Shown one piece after another: positions 46,240 through 58,375 of a stretch of 64,000 bases of DNA. Source of the DNA: Sclerodactyla briareus (taxonomy: Eukaryota; Echinodermata; Holothuroidea; Dendrochirotida; Sclerodactylidae); the NCBI GenBank assembly GCA_026419785.1, contig JAODTK010003221.1, positions 310,001-374,000 on the forward strand, written 5' to 3'. The stretch's first letter is position 1; the number at the start of each line of letters is the position of its first letter. The notes beneath the pieces are model-generated. The model searched no databases and was not told the origin of the DNA. It saw only the letters and a list, made by a program, of their open reading frames with translations. The position numbers were made by a program, and so were the translations under genes.

Positions 46240-47273
46240 TGGATAGAGCGAGGACTATAGCAATCTTCTGAGCTTGGGGAATAATATAGTTCATCTCGTG
46301 CGAAAGAGAGTCTTTATGTATACAGTTTGAAAATGGATGGAGCGCATCGTAATTGTGAGATACCAGAGATTCCTTGTAAATACTGACGAGTCGTGGCCTG
46401 GTCCACAGTATCTCCAGTTGGTCCCAACCTGAGATCTACTAACATATTGTTGACAATACTGGTCTGCTCATAGTCATTTTTAACGAACCGTGCTGCTCAC
46501 GTTGGATTTTTCAAGCGCATCTTTATGTGTACCACTATAAGGGTCCCATACTGCACTGGCAGTATTCCCAATTTAGCCTAACGAGGGTTTTAGAGGAACG
46601 CCTTTGCAGACTGAGGGACAGTTCCCAAAGATTCCTTTTTAGGATTCCAAGTATCTTGTTGCGTACGTTTTGCAGTTTGGGTAAATAGCGTTTTGCCAGG
46701 TAGGTCACTACGACAGCTCAACGCCAAGGTAGGGGATGATGCTAACCTCTTCGAGTACAACCTTTCCCATGAGGTAATTCTGAATAGTAGGCGTCCTCTT
46801 AGAGTCATATGCATATGAACATTTAGGACTTGTGAAAACTTCATTTGCAGATGATCCTAAGTACATAAGGAGATATCATCCTGAGGGTTTTCCAGTCATT
46901 TTCGGTAAATATTTGCCGGTAAAGATCAGACATCGCCAAACAATCGCCACCCTGGATGAGACGTGGTCTGCAGATCATAATAAGGCCAAAAAAAGCAGTG
47001 ACATAGAACGTTCTTGAGGTACACAGAACTCACTGGAGAGTTAAGCGATGATTCTCCATCAAGAATTACCTTCGGACTTTCCAGACAGAAATTTTGAATT
47101 CAAGTTATAATATTGTCTCTAATGCCAAGGTGTTCCAACTCCATAACAAGCGGCGGTGGGGCACCATATCAAAAGCCGTGCTGAAGTCCATTATACATAT
47201 AGATCCACTTGACCCGTTTTCGAGGATACGTGCAAGGTCAATTTACCCCAAACCAGTAGTTGAGTCTCGCAGG
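46240..47273 (-). mobile_element. LINE, 3' half (Jockey/CR1-group reverse transcriptase), split
   Basis: On the minus strand, from 47,250 downward, it reads as the later part of a LINE reverse transcriptase: NDLARILENG-like, a VDLYIMDFSTAFDMVPHRRL finger/palm motif, an (F)ADD-region relic near 46.93 kb, then LWxLSLSLQ and KTLV-type thumb sequence near 46.5-46.6 kb. Many frame changes are present, so it is inactive or poorly assembled. Its 5' half lies at 50542-51350, separated by an insertion. Confidence 0.75.
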
Positions 47274-48211
47274 TTACCCAGCCCCTGCGAAGGGGGGGGG
47301 GGGGGCTGGGGGTGCTGCAGCACCCCGTCAGATTTTTCTGATGGGGTTGCGGCACCCCTACTGATTTCAGGATTGTGTTCCAGCACCTGCCGATTTTTGA
47401 GCTTATAGTTTTGTAAAGGATCAGGCTGGCTGCCGTACTGCGTAAGTGTTATTCAGTGTAATTGATGTCTAACTCATTTTTCTTTATGAGATTGTTTAAT
47501 TTTTGGTGGAGAAGGACGAAATGCCAAAAAAAAAAAAATCACGCTGCGGCGCGGTATTCTATCTTTCCCGTTAAGTATACTACAGTGGGCAACTTGTGAA
47601 ACAAACGTTGTTCAGATTATGGTGCAATATGAGTTTTGTCCAACGTGTCATCTTCGGAGGTGTGGTGAACATATAGGTAGGGCACGACGGAGAATTTGGT
47701 TTAGACGTGATCGTGGTTGCACCCCCCCCCCCCCCCTCCCCACTTCAACAATGCCGGGATCCAACTGCCATTTTCTTAACAGCTGCACACAGTTATTCCT
47801 CTTCTGCTCCTTATTGGTTCAATTGGCTTTGCCAGCCTTGACCGGCTGTTGCTAATAGAGGAGAAGCTATATTAAACGAAAACCTCAGGGCTGGGATCGT
47901 GCCCATTAGTATGGGGTTTATGTGTTTGACGTATGGCACTATACAGGCGCGAACGGGGCGAAACAATTCTGAGACATTTGAAATTGGACGAAAATTTTGA
48001 GCGGATACTAATCTGGAAAATTGACCAAATTGTCTGCTAACTGGCTCAATTCCTTTCAATGAAATGCCTAAACAATGCACACATTTCCATGACAGTGATG
48101 TTCAAGCAATTTCAATCTGCGGGCAGCCTCCACCCAATTGGAAGGGTCCTCGATGGAGTATCTCTGAGACATGGCTATGGTAGGAGTGGACACCATGATG
48201 AAGAAATTTAA

Positions 48212-48795
48212 GGATTAACATCGAACAGTTTTCGGAAATTTAACGTCGATTTCAGTGATTGCATCCGGCCATAGTTCGCGGGAAGTGCCGCTCCGTGCAA
48301 TCTGATGGGGGGGGGGGGGGTGGTCCTAAGACTATTTTCGTCCTACAGACTCGTCAACTGATGGTGGCCGATTGTAATGAATAAACTAGATCAGTTTCCT
48401 TCAAGAGTGTTTCTTGAGATATACATTTAGAAATTTATTGTCAATTTTGGGGATGTGTGCTTACTGCCATAAAACAGGGAAGCAACCGTTTCCAGCAATC
48501 TGTGGGATTCATAGGGCTCAAAATTTCCTTGTACCTATACGAGACACTAATGCTGGCCCAAATAGTAAGGATAAACATCAATTAGTTCCTTCAAGAAACG
48601 TTCTTGAAATACAAATTCCTGAAATTTATTAACAATTTTAGAGACGTTGCTAACTGCCATACAGTGCGGGCATGGCCCGTTTCCTGCAATCTGAGCGGTC
48701 TATAAAACGAACATTTCTCTCGTACCCGACGCGTCCACGATGGTGGCCGGCCTGGCCCGATTGTAAGGAATACACAAGATCACTTCCTCAAGACC
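48212..48795. repeat. ~190-bp tandem repeat array, left part
   Basis: Units start near 48212, 48376, 48567 and 48757 with TAAGGATAAACATCAATTAG-like sequence. They share TTCCTTCAAGAA.CGTTTCTTGAAAT, CTGAAATTTATT, ACTGCCATA and GTTTCCTGCAATCTG. The copies are moderately diverged. Confidence 0.75.
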
Positions 48796-49690
48796 TTAGA
48801 TTATTGTACCGATGACTGTGTGTTGTACCGAGAACTTCATAACAATTTGATCACATAACCCTCCAAGAGGATCTTAACACGCTACTAAGCTGGCAAAATA
48901 AATGGCCGATGAGCTTCAATGCTAAAAAGTGTTTCGTTATGCGCCTTACCCATGCTAGAACTCAAGATTTTTGGCTATTAGCTACAGGACTTCCTTCTGC
49001 AAGAGACAAAAAAAAAACTAAGAGGCCACTCCTACTTGGGTGTTTCCCTGATAGTAATCTTTCTGTCTTGGATGGATCATGTAAACCAATCGCTGCCAGG
49101 GCGAATCACACTCTTGCTTTTGTTACGAGGAATCTCGATCAACTGCTCACAAGGCTCAAGGATTCCGCCTGTAAGACCTTAGTGCGACCCCTACTTGAAT
49201 TTCCTCGAGTGTGTGGGTCCCTCATACTGCTAACTTAATTATTAATTAATAATTTTCAACGTAGGGCTGCTAGAGTCTCTTTAACTTTCAATCTGGTCCC
49301 CCGGGCCGTTGCCAATTTGTGAAGGATTTTGGGATGCCAGCCTAATGCAACCAGGCGTCGTGTTTCGAGGGCTCACTAATTTTTTATAAGGCAATCATGG
49401 TCGCCTTTCGATTCCCATTAGTGCCATCACGTCCCGGCCTGTTATTCGACCCTCTCGGCACACCAGCACTAAAGCTCGTTCAACACTAGCAGTAAATAAA
49501 GACTTTTACGTTTTCCTTCTTCCCAAGAACGATCGGGAGATTGGAACAATTTACATGAAGCTATCGTGAACATAACGATAGCGAAAATCTTACAAGCGGC
49601 AGTCGGAGTTCATCTCGCAGCAATCCTGATTAATTGGTTTTTTTTTTTTTCTTCACGCATGCACAACCTATTACTGACCGCGTGGTTACG
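48796..49690 (+). mobile_element. LINE fragment (reverse transcriptase C-terminal part)
   Basis: Plus-strand frames read ITLQEDLNTLLSWQNKWPMS, FNAKKCFVMRLTHAR, ARANHTLAFVTRNLDQLL and ACKTLVRPLLEFPRVCGS. These are the post-palm and thumb motifs of Jockey/CR1-group LINEs. It lies inside the ~190-bp array; TCAAGA at both edges may be its target duplication. It is 5'-truncated, as is usual for LINE copies. Confidence 0.75.
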
Positions 49691-49714
49691 GTTCGTTGGC
49701 CAGTTCCCCCTAGT

Positions 49715-50070
49715 CAAGATTCAAGGAACGTTTCTAGAAATATTGGAATTCTGAAATTTATTGCATATTTTTAAGGAACATGATACGGCCACACCGGTCA
49801 GGGAAGGCGGTTTCCTCAACTGGGGGGGGTGGGGGGGGGTTGACTAAAACAAAAACATCTTGTACCCTACGGCGTCAACCAAAACCGATGGTGGGCGGAA
49901 TTGTACGGAATAAGCATTAATCAGTTCCTTAAGGAATGTTTCATGATAAAAAATTCGGGAATTCATTAACATTATGGGTTGGTTGCATGCTCACTGCCTT
50001 ATGACCCAGAAGTGCCGTTTCTGCAAATCTGGGCGTATGTAAAACTGCACAACAATCCACTTTGTTGGAT
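49715..50070. repeat. ~190-bp tandem repeat array, right part
   Basis: Resumes with TCAAGATTCAAGGAACGTTTC and contains a further unit from about 49903 (ACGGAATAAGCATTAATCAG). It is the continuation of the array at 48.21-48.80 kb. Confidence 0.7.
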
Positions 50071-50541
50071 ACGCGCCAACCCATATGGCGCTCCCGCTTA
50101 GATGGTTGCTACCCTCCATATGTCCCCGCAATATTAAACACAGAATCGATGCCCCGATATACCAACTGAAAGACAGTTGAAAGTTAAATTATATAAGTGC
50201 TAATATGAAAAGCAGGACACTCCCTTTCCTTATACCCTCACTGACGGCGGTCCATAATGGGGACCCTGAGTTTCAACTGTCCTGTTATTTTGCTTGTGAT
50301 CATGGGTCGCCTGCCGCCCTAGTGCTGCTATTAACAGACTTAGGTACCGTTACCGCGGGAACATCGGGGTGTACTGTACGTCTAATCGGAATTCCAGTAT
50401 GAAAACTAAAAAAAAAGTATAAAAAACTTCAAAAAGGAAAAAAATCTGAAAAATGAAAATGACGAAAATATAGGTTTCCTGTAGGGGGTAGGGTGACGGG
50501 TCTTTTGGCAGAAAGCTCAGCACACAAAGTATAAAAAATCG

Positions 50542-51350
50542 TCGCAGGGGCCTGATCTACCCCGCCTAAATCCATGTTGATTCTCATTCAGTATGTTATG
50601 ATTGTCAAAATGCGACATGACATTACCAACAACAATTATGTTCCAAACTGCTTACACTATATGCGTAAGCGAAACTGGACGGTAATTTGATGGGTCTGAG
50701 CGACTCCTTTTTTTGAAGACTGGTTTGTTGTGACAGTTGCCAATCGCCAGTCCTATGGGACGGCACCAGTAGAATGGTATTTCTGAAAAATTTCTGTTAG
50801 GATTGGTGCTATGGTTGCAGAACATTCTTTAAGGAATCCCTTGCAGGGATACCGCTTGGCCTGATGCCTTGTGGACTTCAAGAGCCTTCCATGAATAGTT
50901 TTTTCAATACCAGGTGGTTGACATTGATATTGGCATATCAGGAAAACGCCTGCCCTCCGGTGTTGGTAAGTCCTGTTGTTCTCTCTTGTGAAGACTGAAC
51001 AGAACTGGGAATTGAGAGTTGCAGCTTTCTCTTTGGCACTATCACACAGGCGGTCAGAGTCTTAAGGGTCCATCACCGAAGCTTTCACGGCGAATTGATT
51101 TAATGTAGCTCCAAATGTTTTAGTATTGTTACTAACAATGGTGTACAAATGCTAACTGATTTAGTCCCAATGGAATCTCGCGCCACTGAGTTCATTTAGT
51201 CATGGAGCTGTTTTTTTTTGGCAGCTAACTTCCTGGATAGTGTTTCTGTTCCTGTGCAGAGACGGAACCTTGTCCAATTAAACGTGAGCATCCATTCATT
51301 GTACCATTTGTATTTTCATGAACCGTAACTTGAAGTAATGTGTCAATTCC
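50542..51350 (-). mobile_element. LINE, 5' half of the split copy
   Basis: From 51,330 down, minus-strand frames read KWYNEWMLTFNWTRFRL, then KASGPDGIP-like, VPFYW/TGAVP-like, VFKKRSRSDPSNYRPVSLT and NILNENQHGFRRGRS. These are the standard N-terminal and finger motifs of LINE reverse transcriptases. It stops at 50542, exactly where the insertion begins. Confidence 0.8.
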
Positions 51351-52359
51351 AAGTTTCGAATCGAAATTAAAATTTGTATTCAATTTTTTTCATGTTTAGC
51401 ATAATCTCATATCCCCTCCGCAGGGCCGCAACTCATTCTGTGAAACCTCAAGCTCGCCCTTATCTGGTTTGGGAGATGAAACTTGTGCAAAGAATGTCCT
51501 GACTCACTCAGCTTGCTAACTTCAATTCATCAAGTAATATGATGTGGCGGTAGAGTCGTGGAATCGTGGATAATTTTATGGAAATTTAAATTACGTGAAT
51601 CAAATGTACTGTATGTTTCTGTTCTGATGGCATTCGAAATATTAAAAACTCTTGGAGTGAATGGTCGTGCGAAATCAAGTTGTTATGAAAATTTTCTGTT
51701 TACTCAATCTATTAGAACGTTATGTTGCTGTTACCTGTAACGACCTTGCTGCTCTGCGAGGGTAACGTTTAGTAAAGTTACTGAAGTGCACTACACCGCA
51801 CTGACGTTATTCGTCACACGTTTACGAAACCATAGTGTGAGGGGAACTATTGTAACGTTACAATCTGCCTAGGCTAGGCCTTTGCCATAATATAATAACT
51901 GCTGCAGGGCGGCGTCAACAGACTTTCATCATGAGAGGGGGGAACGGGGCACAGACATTTTCAGGGCGGGGAACACGATATTAAATCTGTCGAAGATGAG
52001 CTCCGCAAAGGTTGGCGCGGAATTTGAGAGCGAACAAGAAAAGTTTTGGTTTTGCAAGCCCCCAGATGACGGGGCAGTGGCAATGGCCTTTCCCGGCGTT
52101 TTGGGCTGCATGTTACTGTTAGCATGTACCAAGGACACTTGGAATTAGTTTTTAGAGGGCAAAAAAAACAACCTTCAAACTGAGAAAAAATCACCCCTGG
52201 AAAATTCTTCATCGTTGGGCATTCCTTCACTTTAGCAGGTGTCATTTTTCCCTAATTTCCCACCGACGATTCCAACAAACAGTTAACTATTAGATGCTCG
52301 GCGGTTAGGAATAACCGGGAATAATATAACCGCTAAGTATAGTTTCGCCCATCGTTGGT
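51351..52359. other. Non-coding or unassigned
   Basis: A minus-strand open stretch near 51.93-52.11 kb (MQPKTPGKAIATAPSSGG...) looks compositionally protein-like but has no domain, and no exon boundaries were established. It could be a first exon of the gene with exons at 56.5-56.9 kb only if that gene ran in the other order, so I leave it unassigned. Confidence 0.25.
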
Positions 52360-52827
52360 GTAGGCAACATGCGAAACTCTTTCATAGGGGCACTTTGTCA
52401 GTTTGTGTTAGCAGTCAATGGAGCAAGTCATGAAATGAAAAACACAATATTTCACTCATTGTGGGTGTATCGCTACCAAATCCTAATGGGTTGTCTTGTT
52501 ATTATACTTCACATCACATTGAAGAAATTATGATTGAAAATCGATTTTCCATTTTGGCCTTTTATGCGTTCCATGGAAGCCTAGGCCCTAGCCTTCACTT
52601 TTATCAACTTTATCATATGGTAGGCTGCATTACGGCGATTGGAAGAACGGCTTCATTTGAGTTAGGAAAATAAGATTTTCAATTGGAATATCTATCATTA
52701 GAATGCCAAGAATATCAGGATTTGGTGGCGATACACAACAACGGTGAAATATGGTAAATTTCTTGCCTTTCTCTATTAACTGTAAACACAAAGTGCCCCT
52801 ATGGAATGAGTTTCGCATGTTGCCTAC
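52360..52827. mobile_element. Fold-back MITE with ~170-bp inverted arms
   Basis: The left arm from 52360 (GTAGGCAACATGCGAAACTC ... TAGGGGCACTTTGT ... TATCGC.ACCAAATCC) is repeated in inverse on the right side, ending GAGTTTCGCATGTTGCCTAC at 52827. The arms are roughly 170 bp with small differences, around a central region of about 115 bp. It is non-coding and can form a long hairpin. Confidence 0.85.
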
Positions 52828-53079
52828 AGGCAACGCAGGCAACTCATTTCATAGGCCATGTCATAGGCCATGCCATGTCAGCCCTCCTTCCCATCCAGAA
52901 CAATAGCCTATTTGGGCTTCAAATAATATCTGGGTGCTTATATAACGCTTTTTTTGACGTGATCAAAAGCGGCTCCACAGATATTACCCCTGCTCATTAG
53001 TGAATGTTCACACCTGTACCGTATTTGTATAGTACGCATCTCTTTCTTGTTTACTCCCGACCACCATCCAGGCGCAATT

Positions 53080-53305
53080 CATCATGTCCCCCAGGGGACT
53101 TTCCAATAGGGTGCAGCCACATACGGCACACGCCTACTAATCACAAGGTCACTCACAAGGCCCCCATTTTTACACGTGGGTGACGTGAGAAGGTTGAGGA
53201 GACATGTCTTGTCTGAGGGCACTACAGAAAAAGCCCGCATGCTTTCTGAGATTCATTCAACCATCTCGGATCACAAGTCTGGAGCTCTGCTATTGACGTA
53301 ATCCG
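53080..53305 (-). mobile_element. tRNA-derived SINE copy
   Basis: The minus-strand head is near 53300 (GGATTACGTCAATAGCAGAGC then TCCAGACTTGTGATCC), followed by the shared body including TCACCCACGTGTAAAAATGG and AGTCCCCTGGGGGACATGATG. Same block order as the copy at 41.34-41.62 kb. Confidence 0.7.
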
Positions 53306-53319
53306 CCTCCTCAAATGCT

Positions 53320-55060
53320 TGTTCTTTAACTGTGTTCATCAAACTTGGACACAATGTTTGTTGACCCATGGCCATCATGTTAAAAACTGCAAAATGCTTC
53401 TCCTACAGATTAATTTGATTACCTTGATACCAGGGACTTCTGAGTTTGTGAGAACGGGGGCAATGATTGCCTGCCTTGAGGGTAGTCAACACTTCAGGCT
53501 GCTAAGTTTATTGCCCTCCTAGAAATTCAGGCGGGCCATCTAAAATGCTGGGGGCCATGCCGAAGCTAGTGCGATCTTTATCTGATCGAAACTGAAGATT
53601 GACTGAGCAAATACGCAGGTTGGGTTTCGGCGAAATGCGAATCAATACCATCAACCCAGACTATCCTGTGCCCTTTTTAGGTAGGAAATTCATCAATTTG
53701 ACATTTTCGGCAATGTACAAATCACTTTATTTCGCTAAGACTTTCCAACTAAATCTGCCTTATTTTCAACCGACTGCTATTTTCCTTCCACTTGTGTTGA
53801 CCACCAGGCCCATCCCACTACCATGTGAGCATAATTTATGCAGGCTTGAACATCATAGCAAGTTCAGCAAGGCTGCTTAGACAGCGACACCGACTGCATA
53901 CATACATGTTTTACTGACCATTGTAGTCTACAACCATCGCAGCTCCAAAAGCAGGACACGCAGTAGCAGTTCGTTCTTTGACTGATCACATGTTCATCAA
54001 ACTTGGACACTATGTTTGCTGAGTGCTGACCATGGCCAATTGCTAAAACACTGCAAAATGCTTCTCCTACAGATTTGGCTTACCATGATAGTTGATACTC
54101 GATCAAGCATTATTATGGCTAGTGGTACCTATGGACTTCAGGGATTTGAAGTACAGGTCCTGAAAGGGGCATAATGAACTATTAATAAAAAATCCAGCAA
54201 AATTCTGTTTCACACACTTCCCTCTACAGAAGGGAGCTGGATTACCATGAAACTCTGTCCGTTATGCGTGGACGAGTGGTTACCATACTAATGGGTCAGG
54301 GATTCAAGGTAACAATTTAATAAATGGGTCCTATCACTCATTTTGCAGAAAATTGCAAAACGCTACCTCTCAACCACCGTGTAAGTTGGATCATCACGAA
54401 AGTGGGTCGGTAATGATGGTTGACATGGCTACCCAGAGGATTTTTAGTGGAAGGCCAGTGTAGGGGTATTCTGGCCCAGTCACTTAATGTGGCACCCTTC
54501 CAGAATTGTGAGTGACTTTTCTAAGTTGAGATGGTCCCTGATTAGGCCTGTGGAGGGGTCAGGGGATTTGTTCACATACATGTAGGCTCCCCAGCTGCTG
54601 GATAGACTATTCTCTGAGAGGATAGTCAGAAAAGTCATAACAGAGCAGCATAATGATATACATTTTGATACCTAAAGAATGGTGTCTCCTGATTGGATGA
54701 AGACAGATCTAAATTGGAGTATATGTTTGGGAATGGAGAAGATCAAGCGAGAATCAATCTATGGTTTTACGAGCCACCCTTCTTCGAGGGCCAGTAGCAC
54801 AAAAATATTGAAAGCTTTTCCGCTACATTGTGGATCTGGGTGATAACAAAACTTGGTCATTGTTATTAAGTGGATCAGTGATCAGTAGTACATACTTAGT
54901 TGCGATGAAATGAAAAAGTGCTCTCTTTCGGAAACCAATTGAACAAATGCTTCTCCCACAGATTCATGTGAAGGGCCTTGCAATAGGTGCACGTTAAAAA
55001 TCATCATTGACCAATGGTTAATAATTATTGAGGTGTTCCAGGAATTTGAGGTAAAAGAGG
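53320..55060. repeat. Decayed tandem-like repeat region
   Basis: The motif AAATGCTTCTCCTACAGATT recurs near 53391, 54056 and (as CTTCTCCCACAGATT) 54950, with weaker versions near 54225 and 54365. GTTCATCAAACTTGGACAC precedes it near 53333 and 53991. Spacings are irregular, so the array is old and probably interrupted around 53.52-53.98 kb. Confidence 0.5.
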
Positions 55061-56536
55061 GAGTATTAGAGGGGTATAATATACCAGTTGCAAAAAGTTT
55101 TCTGTTTTAGTATTGTGTAGTCAAATGCATTTCTGAAATATTTGTCTTGTGTCATGAAAAAATTTCAACATTGGTGGCCAAATGTTGAAAAATTATGTTC
55201 GGTTAAGTATTGGGGAATAATTCCGAAGAGCTCTCCGGAATATAGGGCAAAACAACAGTAGATAAAGCTAGATGGGACGAGGTGCAACCAAGGAACTACA
55301 ACCATGAAAGCCCACCCACTAATAGCCTCTTAATATCAACAATATTTCTTAATTGAAAGTAGTAATACAGTACCGGCATTCACATTTGCAAGCGCATGTT
55401 TGACAACAAACCAACGTGTTAGATATTTGTCCGCAATTTACAGTTATGTCCTTTTGCTGGTGTCTCCCTATACAAAGGAACCACAGAGGGTGCCTACAAA
55501 ACCAAAGCATCTGAACGTTACTAGCACTACGCCAGTGGTCATTCAAGTCTTTTTGACCCAAAGGGGAACTTTCCCAGTCAAAATATCACCAAACTAACAA
55601 GATCACCAAGATATTTGGTCATTGTCATCAGTGACGAATGGTCCGAAAATGTGTGTTCAGGACTTAGTAGCCGTCACTAGTTGAATGACTCTGAGGAAAT
55701 ACGCAGTGTGGTTGAGACCAAAATGAAGATGTGCAATAGCAGCAATACTGACCCACATTTCCACTGTGATTCACGTTACATTTAGCCAATTTTAGAAAAC
55801 AAATGTCGCTATATTAAAAACACCAGCTGAACATCATTGATGTTCTCATTAAAGGACATGTTGCAATACGTGGAATGCAATGGATCTGATTACGGGATTG
55901 TATAGCATTCATTGTCAATCGATATAAATTGGAGGTGGACTCATGTTTACCTGAAAAGGACAAGAGGAAATACTCATCTTTGTCTTCTCATATTTATTCC
56001 CAAACTATACACACAGAAATTAATCGATACGCACTCAAAGGTCATATTCAAGGGGAGAATGGAAACACGCTTGCAGTCCATAAAACAATTATCAGAAATA
56101 ATTAAAATTCAATTAATTAGTGTTGTGCTCACATTACGTGGACTCAAATTACAGTTTGTCCACTAAATTTCTTGATATAGGACAAAATACGTTAGATTAA
56201 AAAGAAATCATTAATGGGGACCAGAATACAGGACAAAGTATATGGGAAATCAACACTCAGTTTATATTAATGAGGCCAAAAATCCTTGTAAGTTGGAGGT
56301 TATGAGTGAGTGTATGTAAGAACTTTGAAGTATTGCCGTATGTCATGTTTGGGTTTGTCCCTGTTTCCATGGAATATGACCCAGATCTACATATGCCAAT
56401 CTGTCTGCAACCAACCAGTAACCATTGGGCTGGATTGTCGAATGAAACCCGCCAATGCAAAAGATTATGTTGGTGTATACGACCATGGTATATACGGTTT
56501 AGAGCGATAGTCTAGCTCTATTTGGGAAGTCTTCAC
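55061..56536. other. Non-coding stretch
   Basis: No supported gene or repeat. Short open frames at 55.35-55.60 and 56.26-56.52 kb occur on both strands and show no domain. Confidence 0.35.
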
Positions 56537-56592
56537 CTGGGCTTCAATAACCTGACCTCTCATTTGGATAGGCAGTGTGATTATCTGTGGTT
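56537..56592 (-). CDS. Small exon of an unrecognised gene
   Basis: The acceptor TTCACATTGCAG|AACC is strong, at 56592, and the donor CCAG|GTGAAG is at 56537. In the frame set by the upstream exon it encodes EPQIITLPIQMRGQVIEAQ. Phase agreement with the exon at 56732 supports a real exon pair. Later exons were not found. Confidence 0.45.
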
Positions 56593-56731
56593 CTGCAATG
56601 TGAAGAAATGCTGGGAGAGTACCTATGAGCCTAGCATCCATATTCAAAACATTATTATTTTAAACATTCAACCTACCCAATATTAGACCATTTTTGGAAT
56701 GTCTGGTTTTGTCAAGTCAAATGAGTCTCAC

Positions 56732-56900
56732 CAATTGACGTTTGTTCATTCTTATCCTGTATACCACTGTGTGCTGTAACCCTCACAGGACCTGGTGGTT
56801 TGGGGGTGGCCACCGGGCGGGAGGCGATGTAGGGACACACATCAAGCAGGGGGATGGAGAGAATAGAAACCCCCCACTTTGTGGCAATCCTGAATCCTCC
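56732..56900 (-). CDS. Exon of an unrecognised gene, faint BRCT-like end
   Basis: Encodes NGGFRIATKWGVSILSIPLL, then a Pro-rich stretch with ATPKPPGPVRV, ending NEQTSI with donor TTG|GTGAGA at 56732. The pattern A-x-KWG-V-x-(I/L)-S-x-x-x-L resembles the last strand and helix of a BRCT-type domain, but the evidence is slight. The acceptor is uncertain; a TACTAAC branch-point-like motif lies at about 56919-56925 on the minus strand. I cannot name the gene. Confidence 0.4.
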
Positions 56901-56929
56901 ATTGACTTTTTGACACGTTAGTAATTCCA

Positions 56930-58185
56930 TGGCCCATCATACCCTACTTTTTTCAGATGGATGTGCTCACTGGGGGTGGGGATGGGTCTGGCCCAGACTC
57001 ATGGCTTGCCCGTGGAGGTGGCTGTGTGGGAAACAATGAGACATGGGGCTTAGGGACACATCCTATGTGCAATGTGAACTGCAAGGGATCTATTAGTGGC
57101 TTTGATATATTTTCTTGTCATTGTACCCAGAATGGGGGTTACTACCAGTAGTGACTTTTGATGGACATGGGGGAGCAGATCGTTTCTTTGGATTAACTCA
57201 ACCACCCACTTTCATAGGGTGTGGTTAAGTATGCATTTCTTACAAAAATATTAGACAGTTGAGAAAATGAGGGATTCTCCATGAAAATTACACTTCAGTC
57301 TAAAATATTCAATTATGGCTTGTGGTCTTTGTGAATGATAAAAAGTCAGCCATACCAGGAGCTGAACAGGATCGCATGCATTCTTGAGTACATGAACCCT
57401 GCTTTGTCAAGAGCGACCATAGGCCCTCCCACTCTAAGCGGAGGTCAACAGCATCACTATTAATCAGCCCCGGAAAAACATTGTATCTACAGTTTATGCA
57501 GCACTCTTAGCCTGAGACCTTGTTACTGTAGGCCCTATTCAGCATGGGCTAAAAATGGACTACCCATTTGACTAGTATGAGTGCCGTATATTCATTGCGC
57601 CTCCAGCCTCTAAAGCCAAAAGGGGCCAGACAAATCCAGAGAATTTATGTTAGGCGGATGAAAATATTTGGGTTGCTGATCAAGTGAAAATTTGTGTTCG
57701 AGCGAGCTTGCTTGTTTGTTTAGTGATTTTTTTTGGGCCCCAATGGACTCAGTGGGAATGTGGGAGGTTTTGAAATATTGTTCCACTCACACACAAACCC
57801 AATACGTTCTCACCCACAAATCCAAACAGTAGCGTGTAAAATGGTGATCGATGCTATGTGCGATAATCAGGCAAATAAGTGCGGAGGATGAAACTGTTTT
57901 GACCCATCAGGCGATTTTCTCCATTTCAAAACATCACAGCTTATTCAACTCCCTGCGACCGGTATCGTGGGCTTTTATCGTTTAGTTTGTCCGCTGCAAG
58001 GTAACGTTATGGTTAGAGTTATTGTTTACTACATGACGACCGGGGCTTTAGAATCTAGAACACTGTAAACAGATATCATGGTAATATCTACCTACCTCAC
58101 TCCCTCATGCAGTTTTAATAAAGTGGCTCTGGAATAAAATATTTTCTCGCATGTGGTATTATTCACCAGAACTGCAAGGTACCAC
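56930..58185. other. Non-coding stretch
   Basis: No gene or repeat I can support. Probable intron or upstream flank of the minus-strand exons at 56.5-56.9 kb. Confidence 0.35.
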
Positions 58186-58375
58186 ATTATCAATACTGCC
58201 TAGATTTGCTGGAAATAAAGCTGCTCTAATAGAAAGAATCCCACATGCAAATGCACACATACACACACATACATTATCAATACTGCCAGGCCATTCGCTA
58301 GGGCAAGATAAAGCTTGGCTCCTAAGAGAAATAGTTAGCCAGCCCACGAACAAAAACAAACACCCACACACATAT
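58186..58375. repeat. ~90-bp duplication, two diverged copies
   Basis: CATTATCAATACTGCC begins both copies (about 58186 and 58274). Each continues with an AAATAAAGCTGCTC / AGATAAAGCTTGGCTC block and ends in CACACAT repeats. Confidence 0.65.

Larger units (their letters stand above)
47274..50541. mobile_element. 3.27-kb insertion splitting the LINE
   Basis: The 7-bp sequence TCGCAGG occurs at 47267-47273 and again at 50542-50548. Reading the LINE across these points restores the expected order RRGRSCETQLL...NDLARILEN, so the intervening DNA is an insertion with a short target duplication. The insert begins TTACCCAGCCCCTGCG and ends ATAAAAAATCG, has no obvious terminal inverted repeats, and carries a ~190-bp tandem array and a plus-strand LINE fragment. 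The class of the carrier is unknown. Confidence 0.6.
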
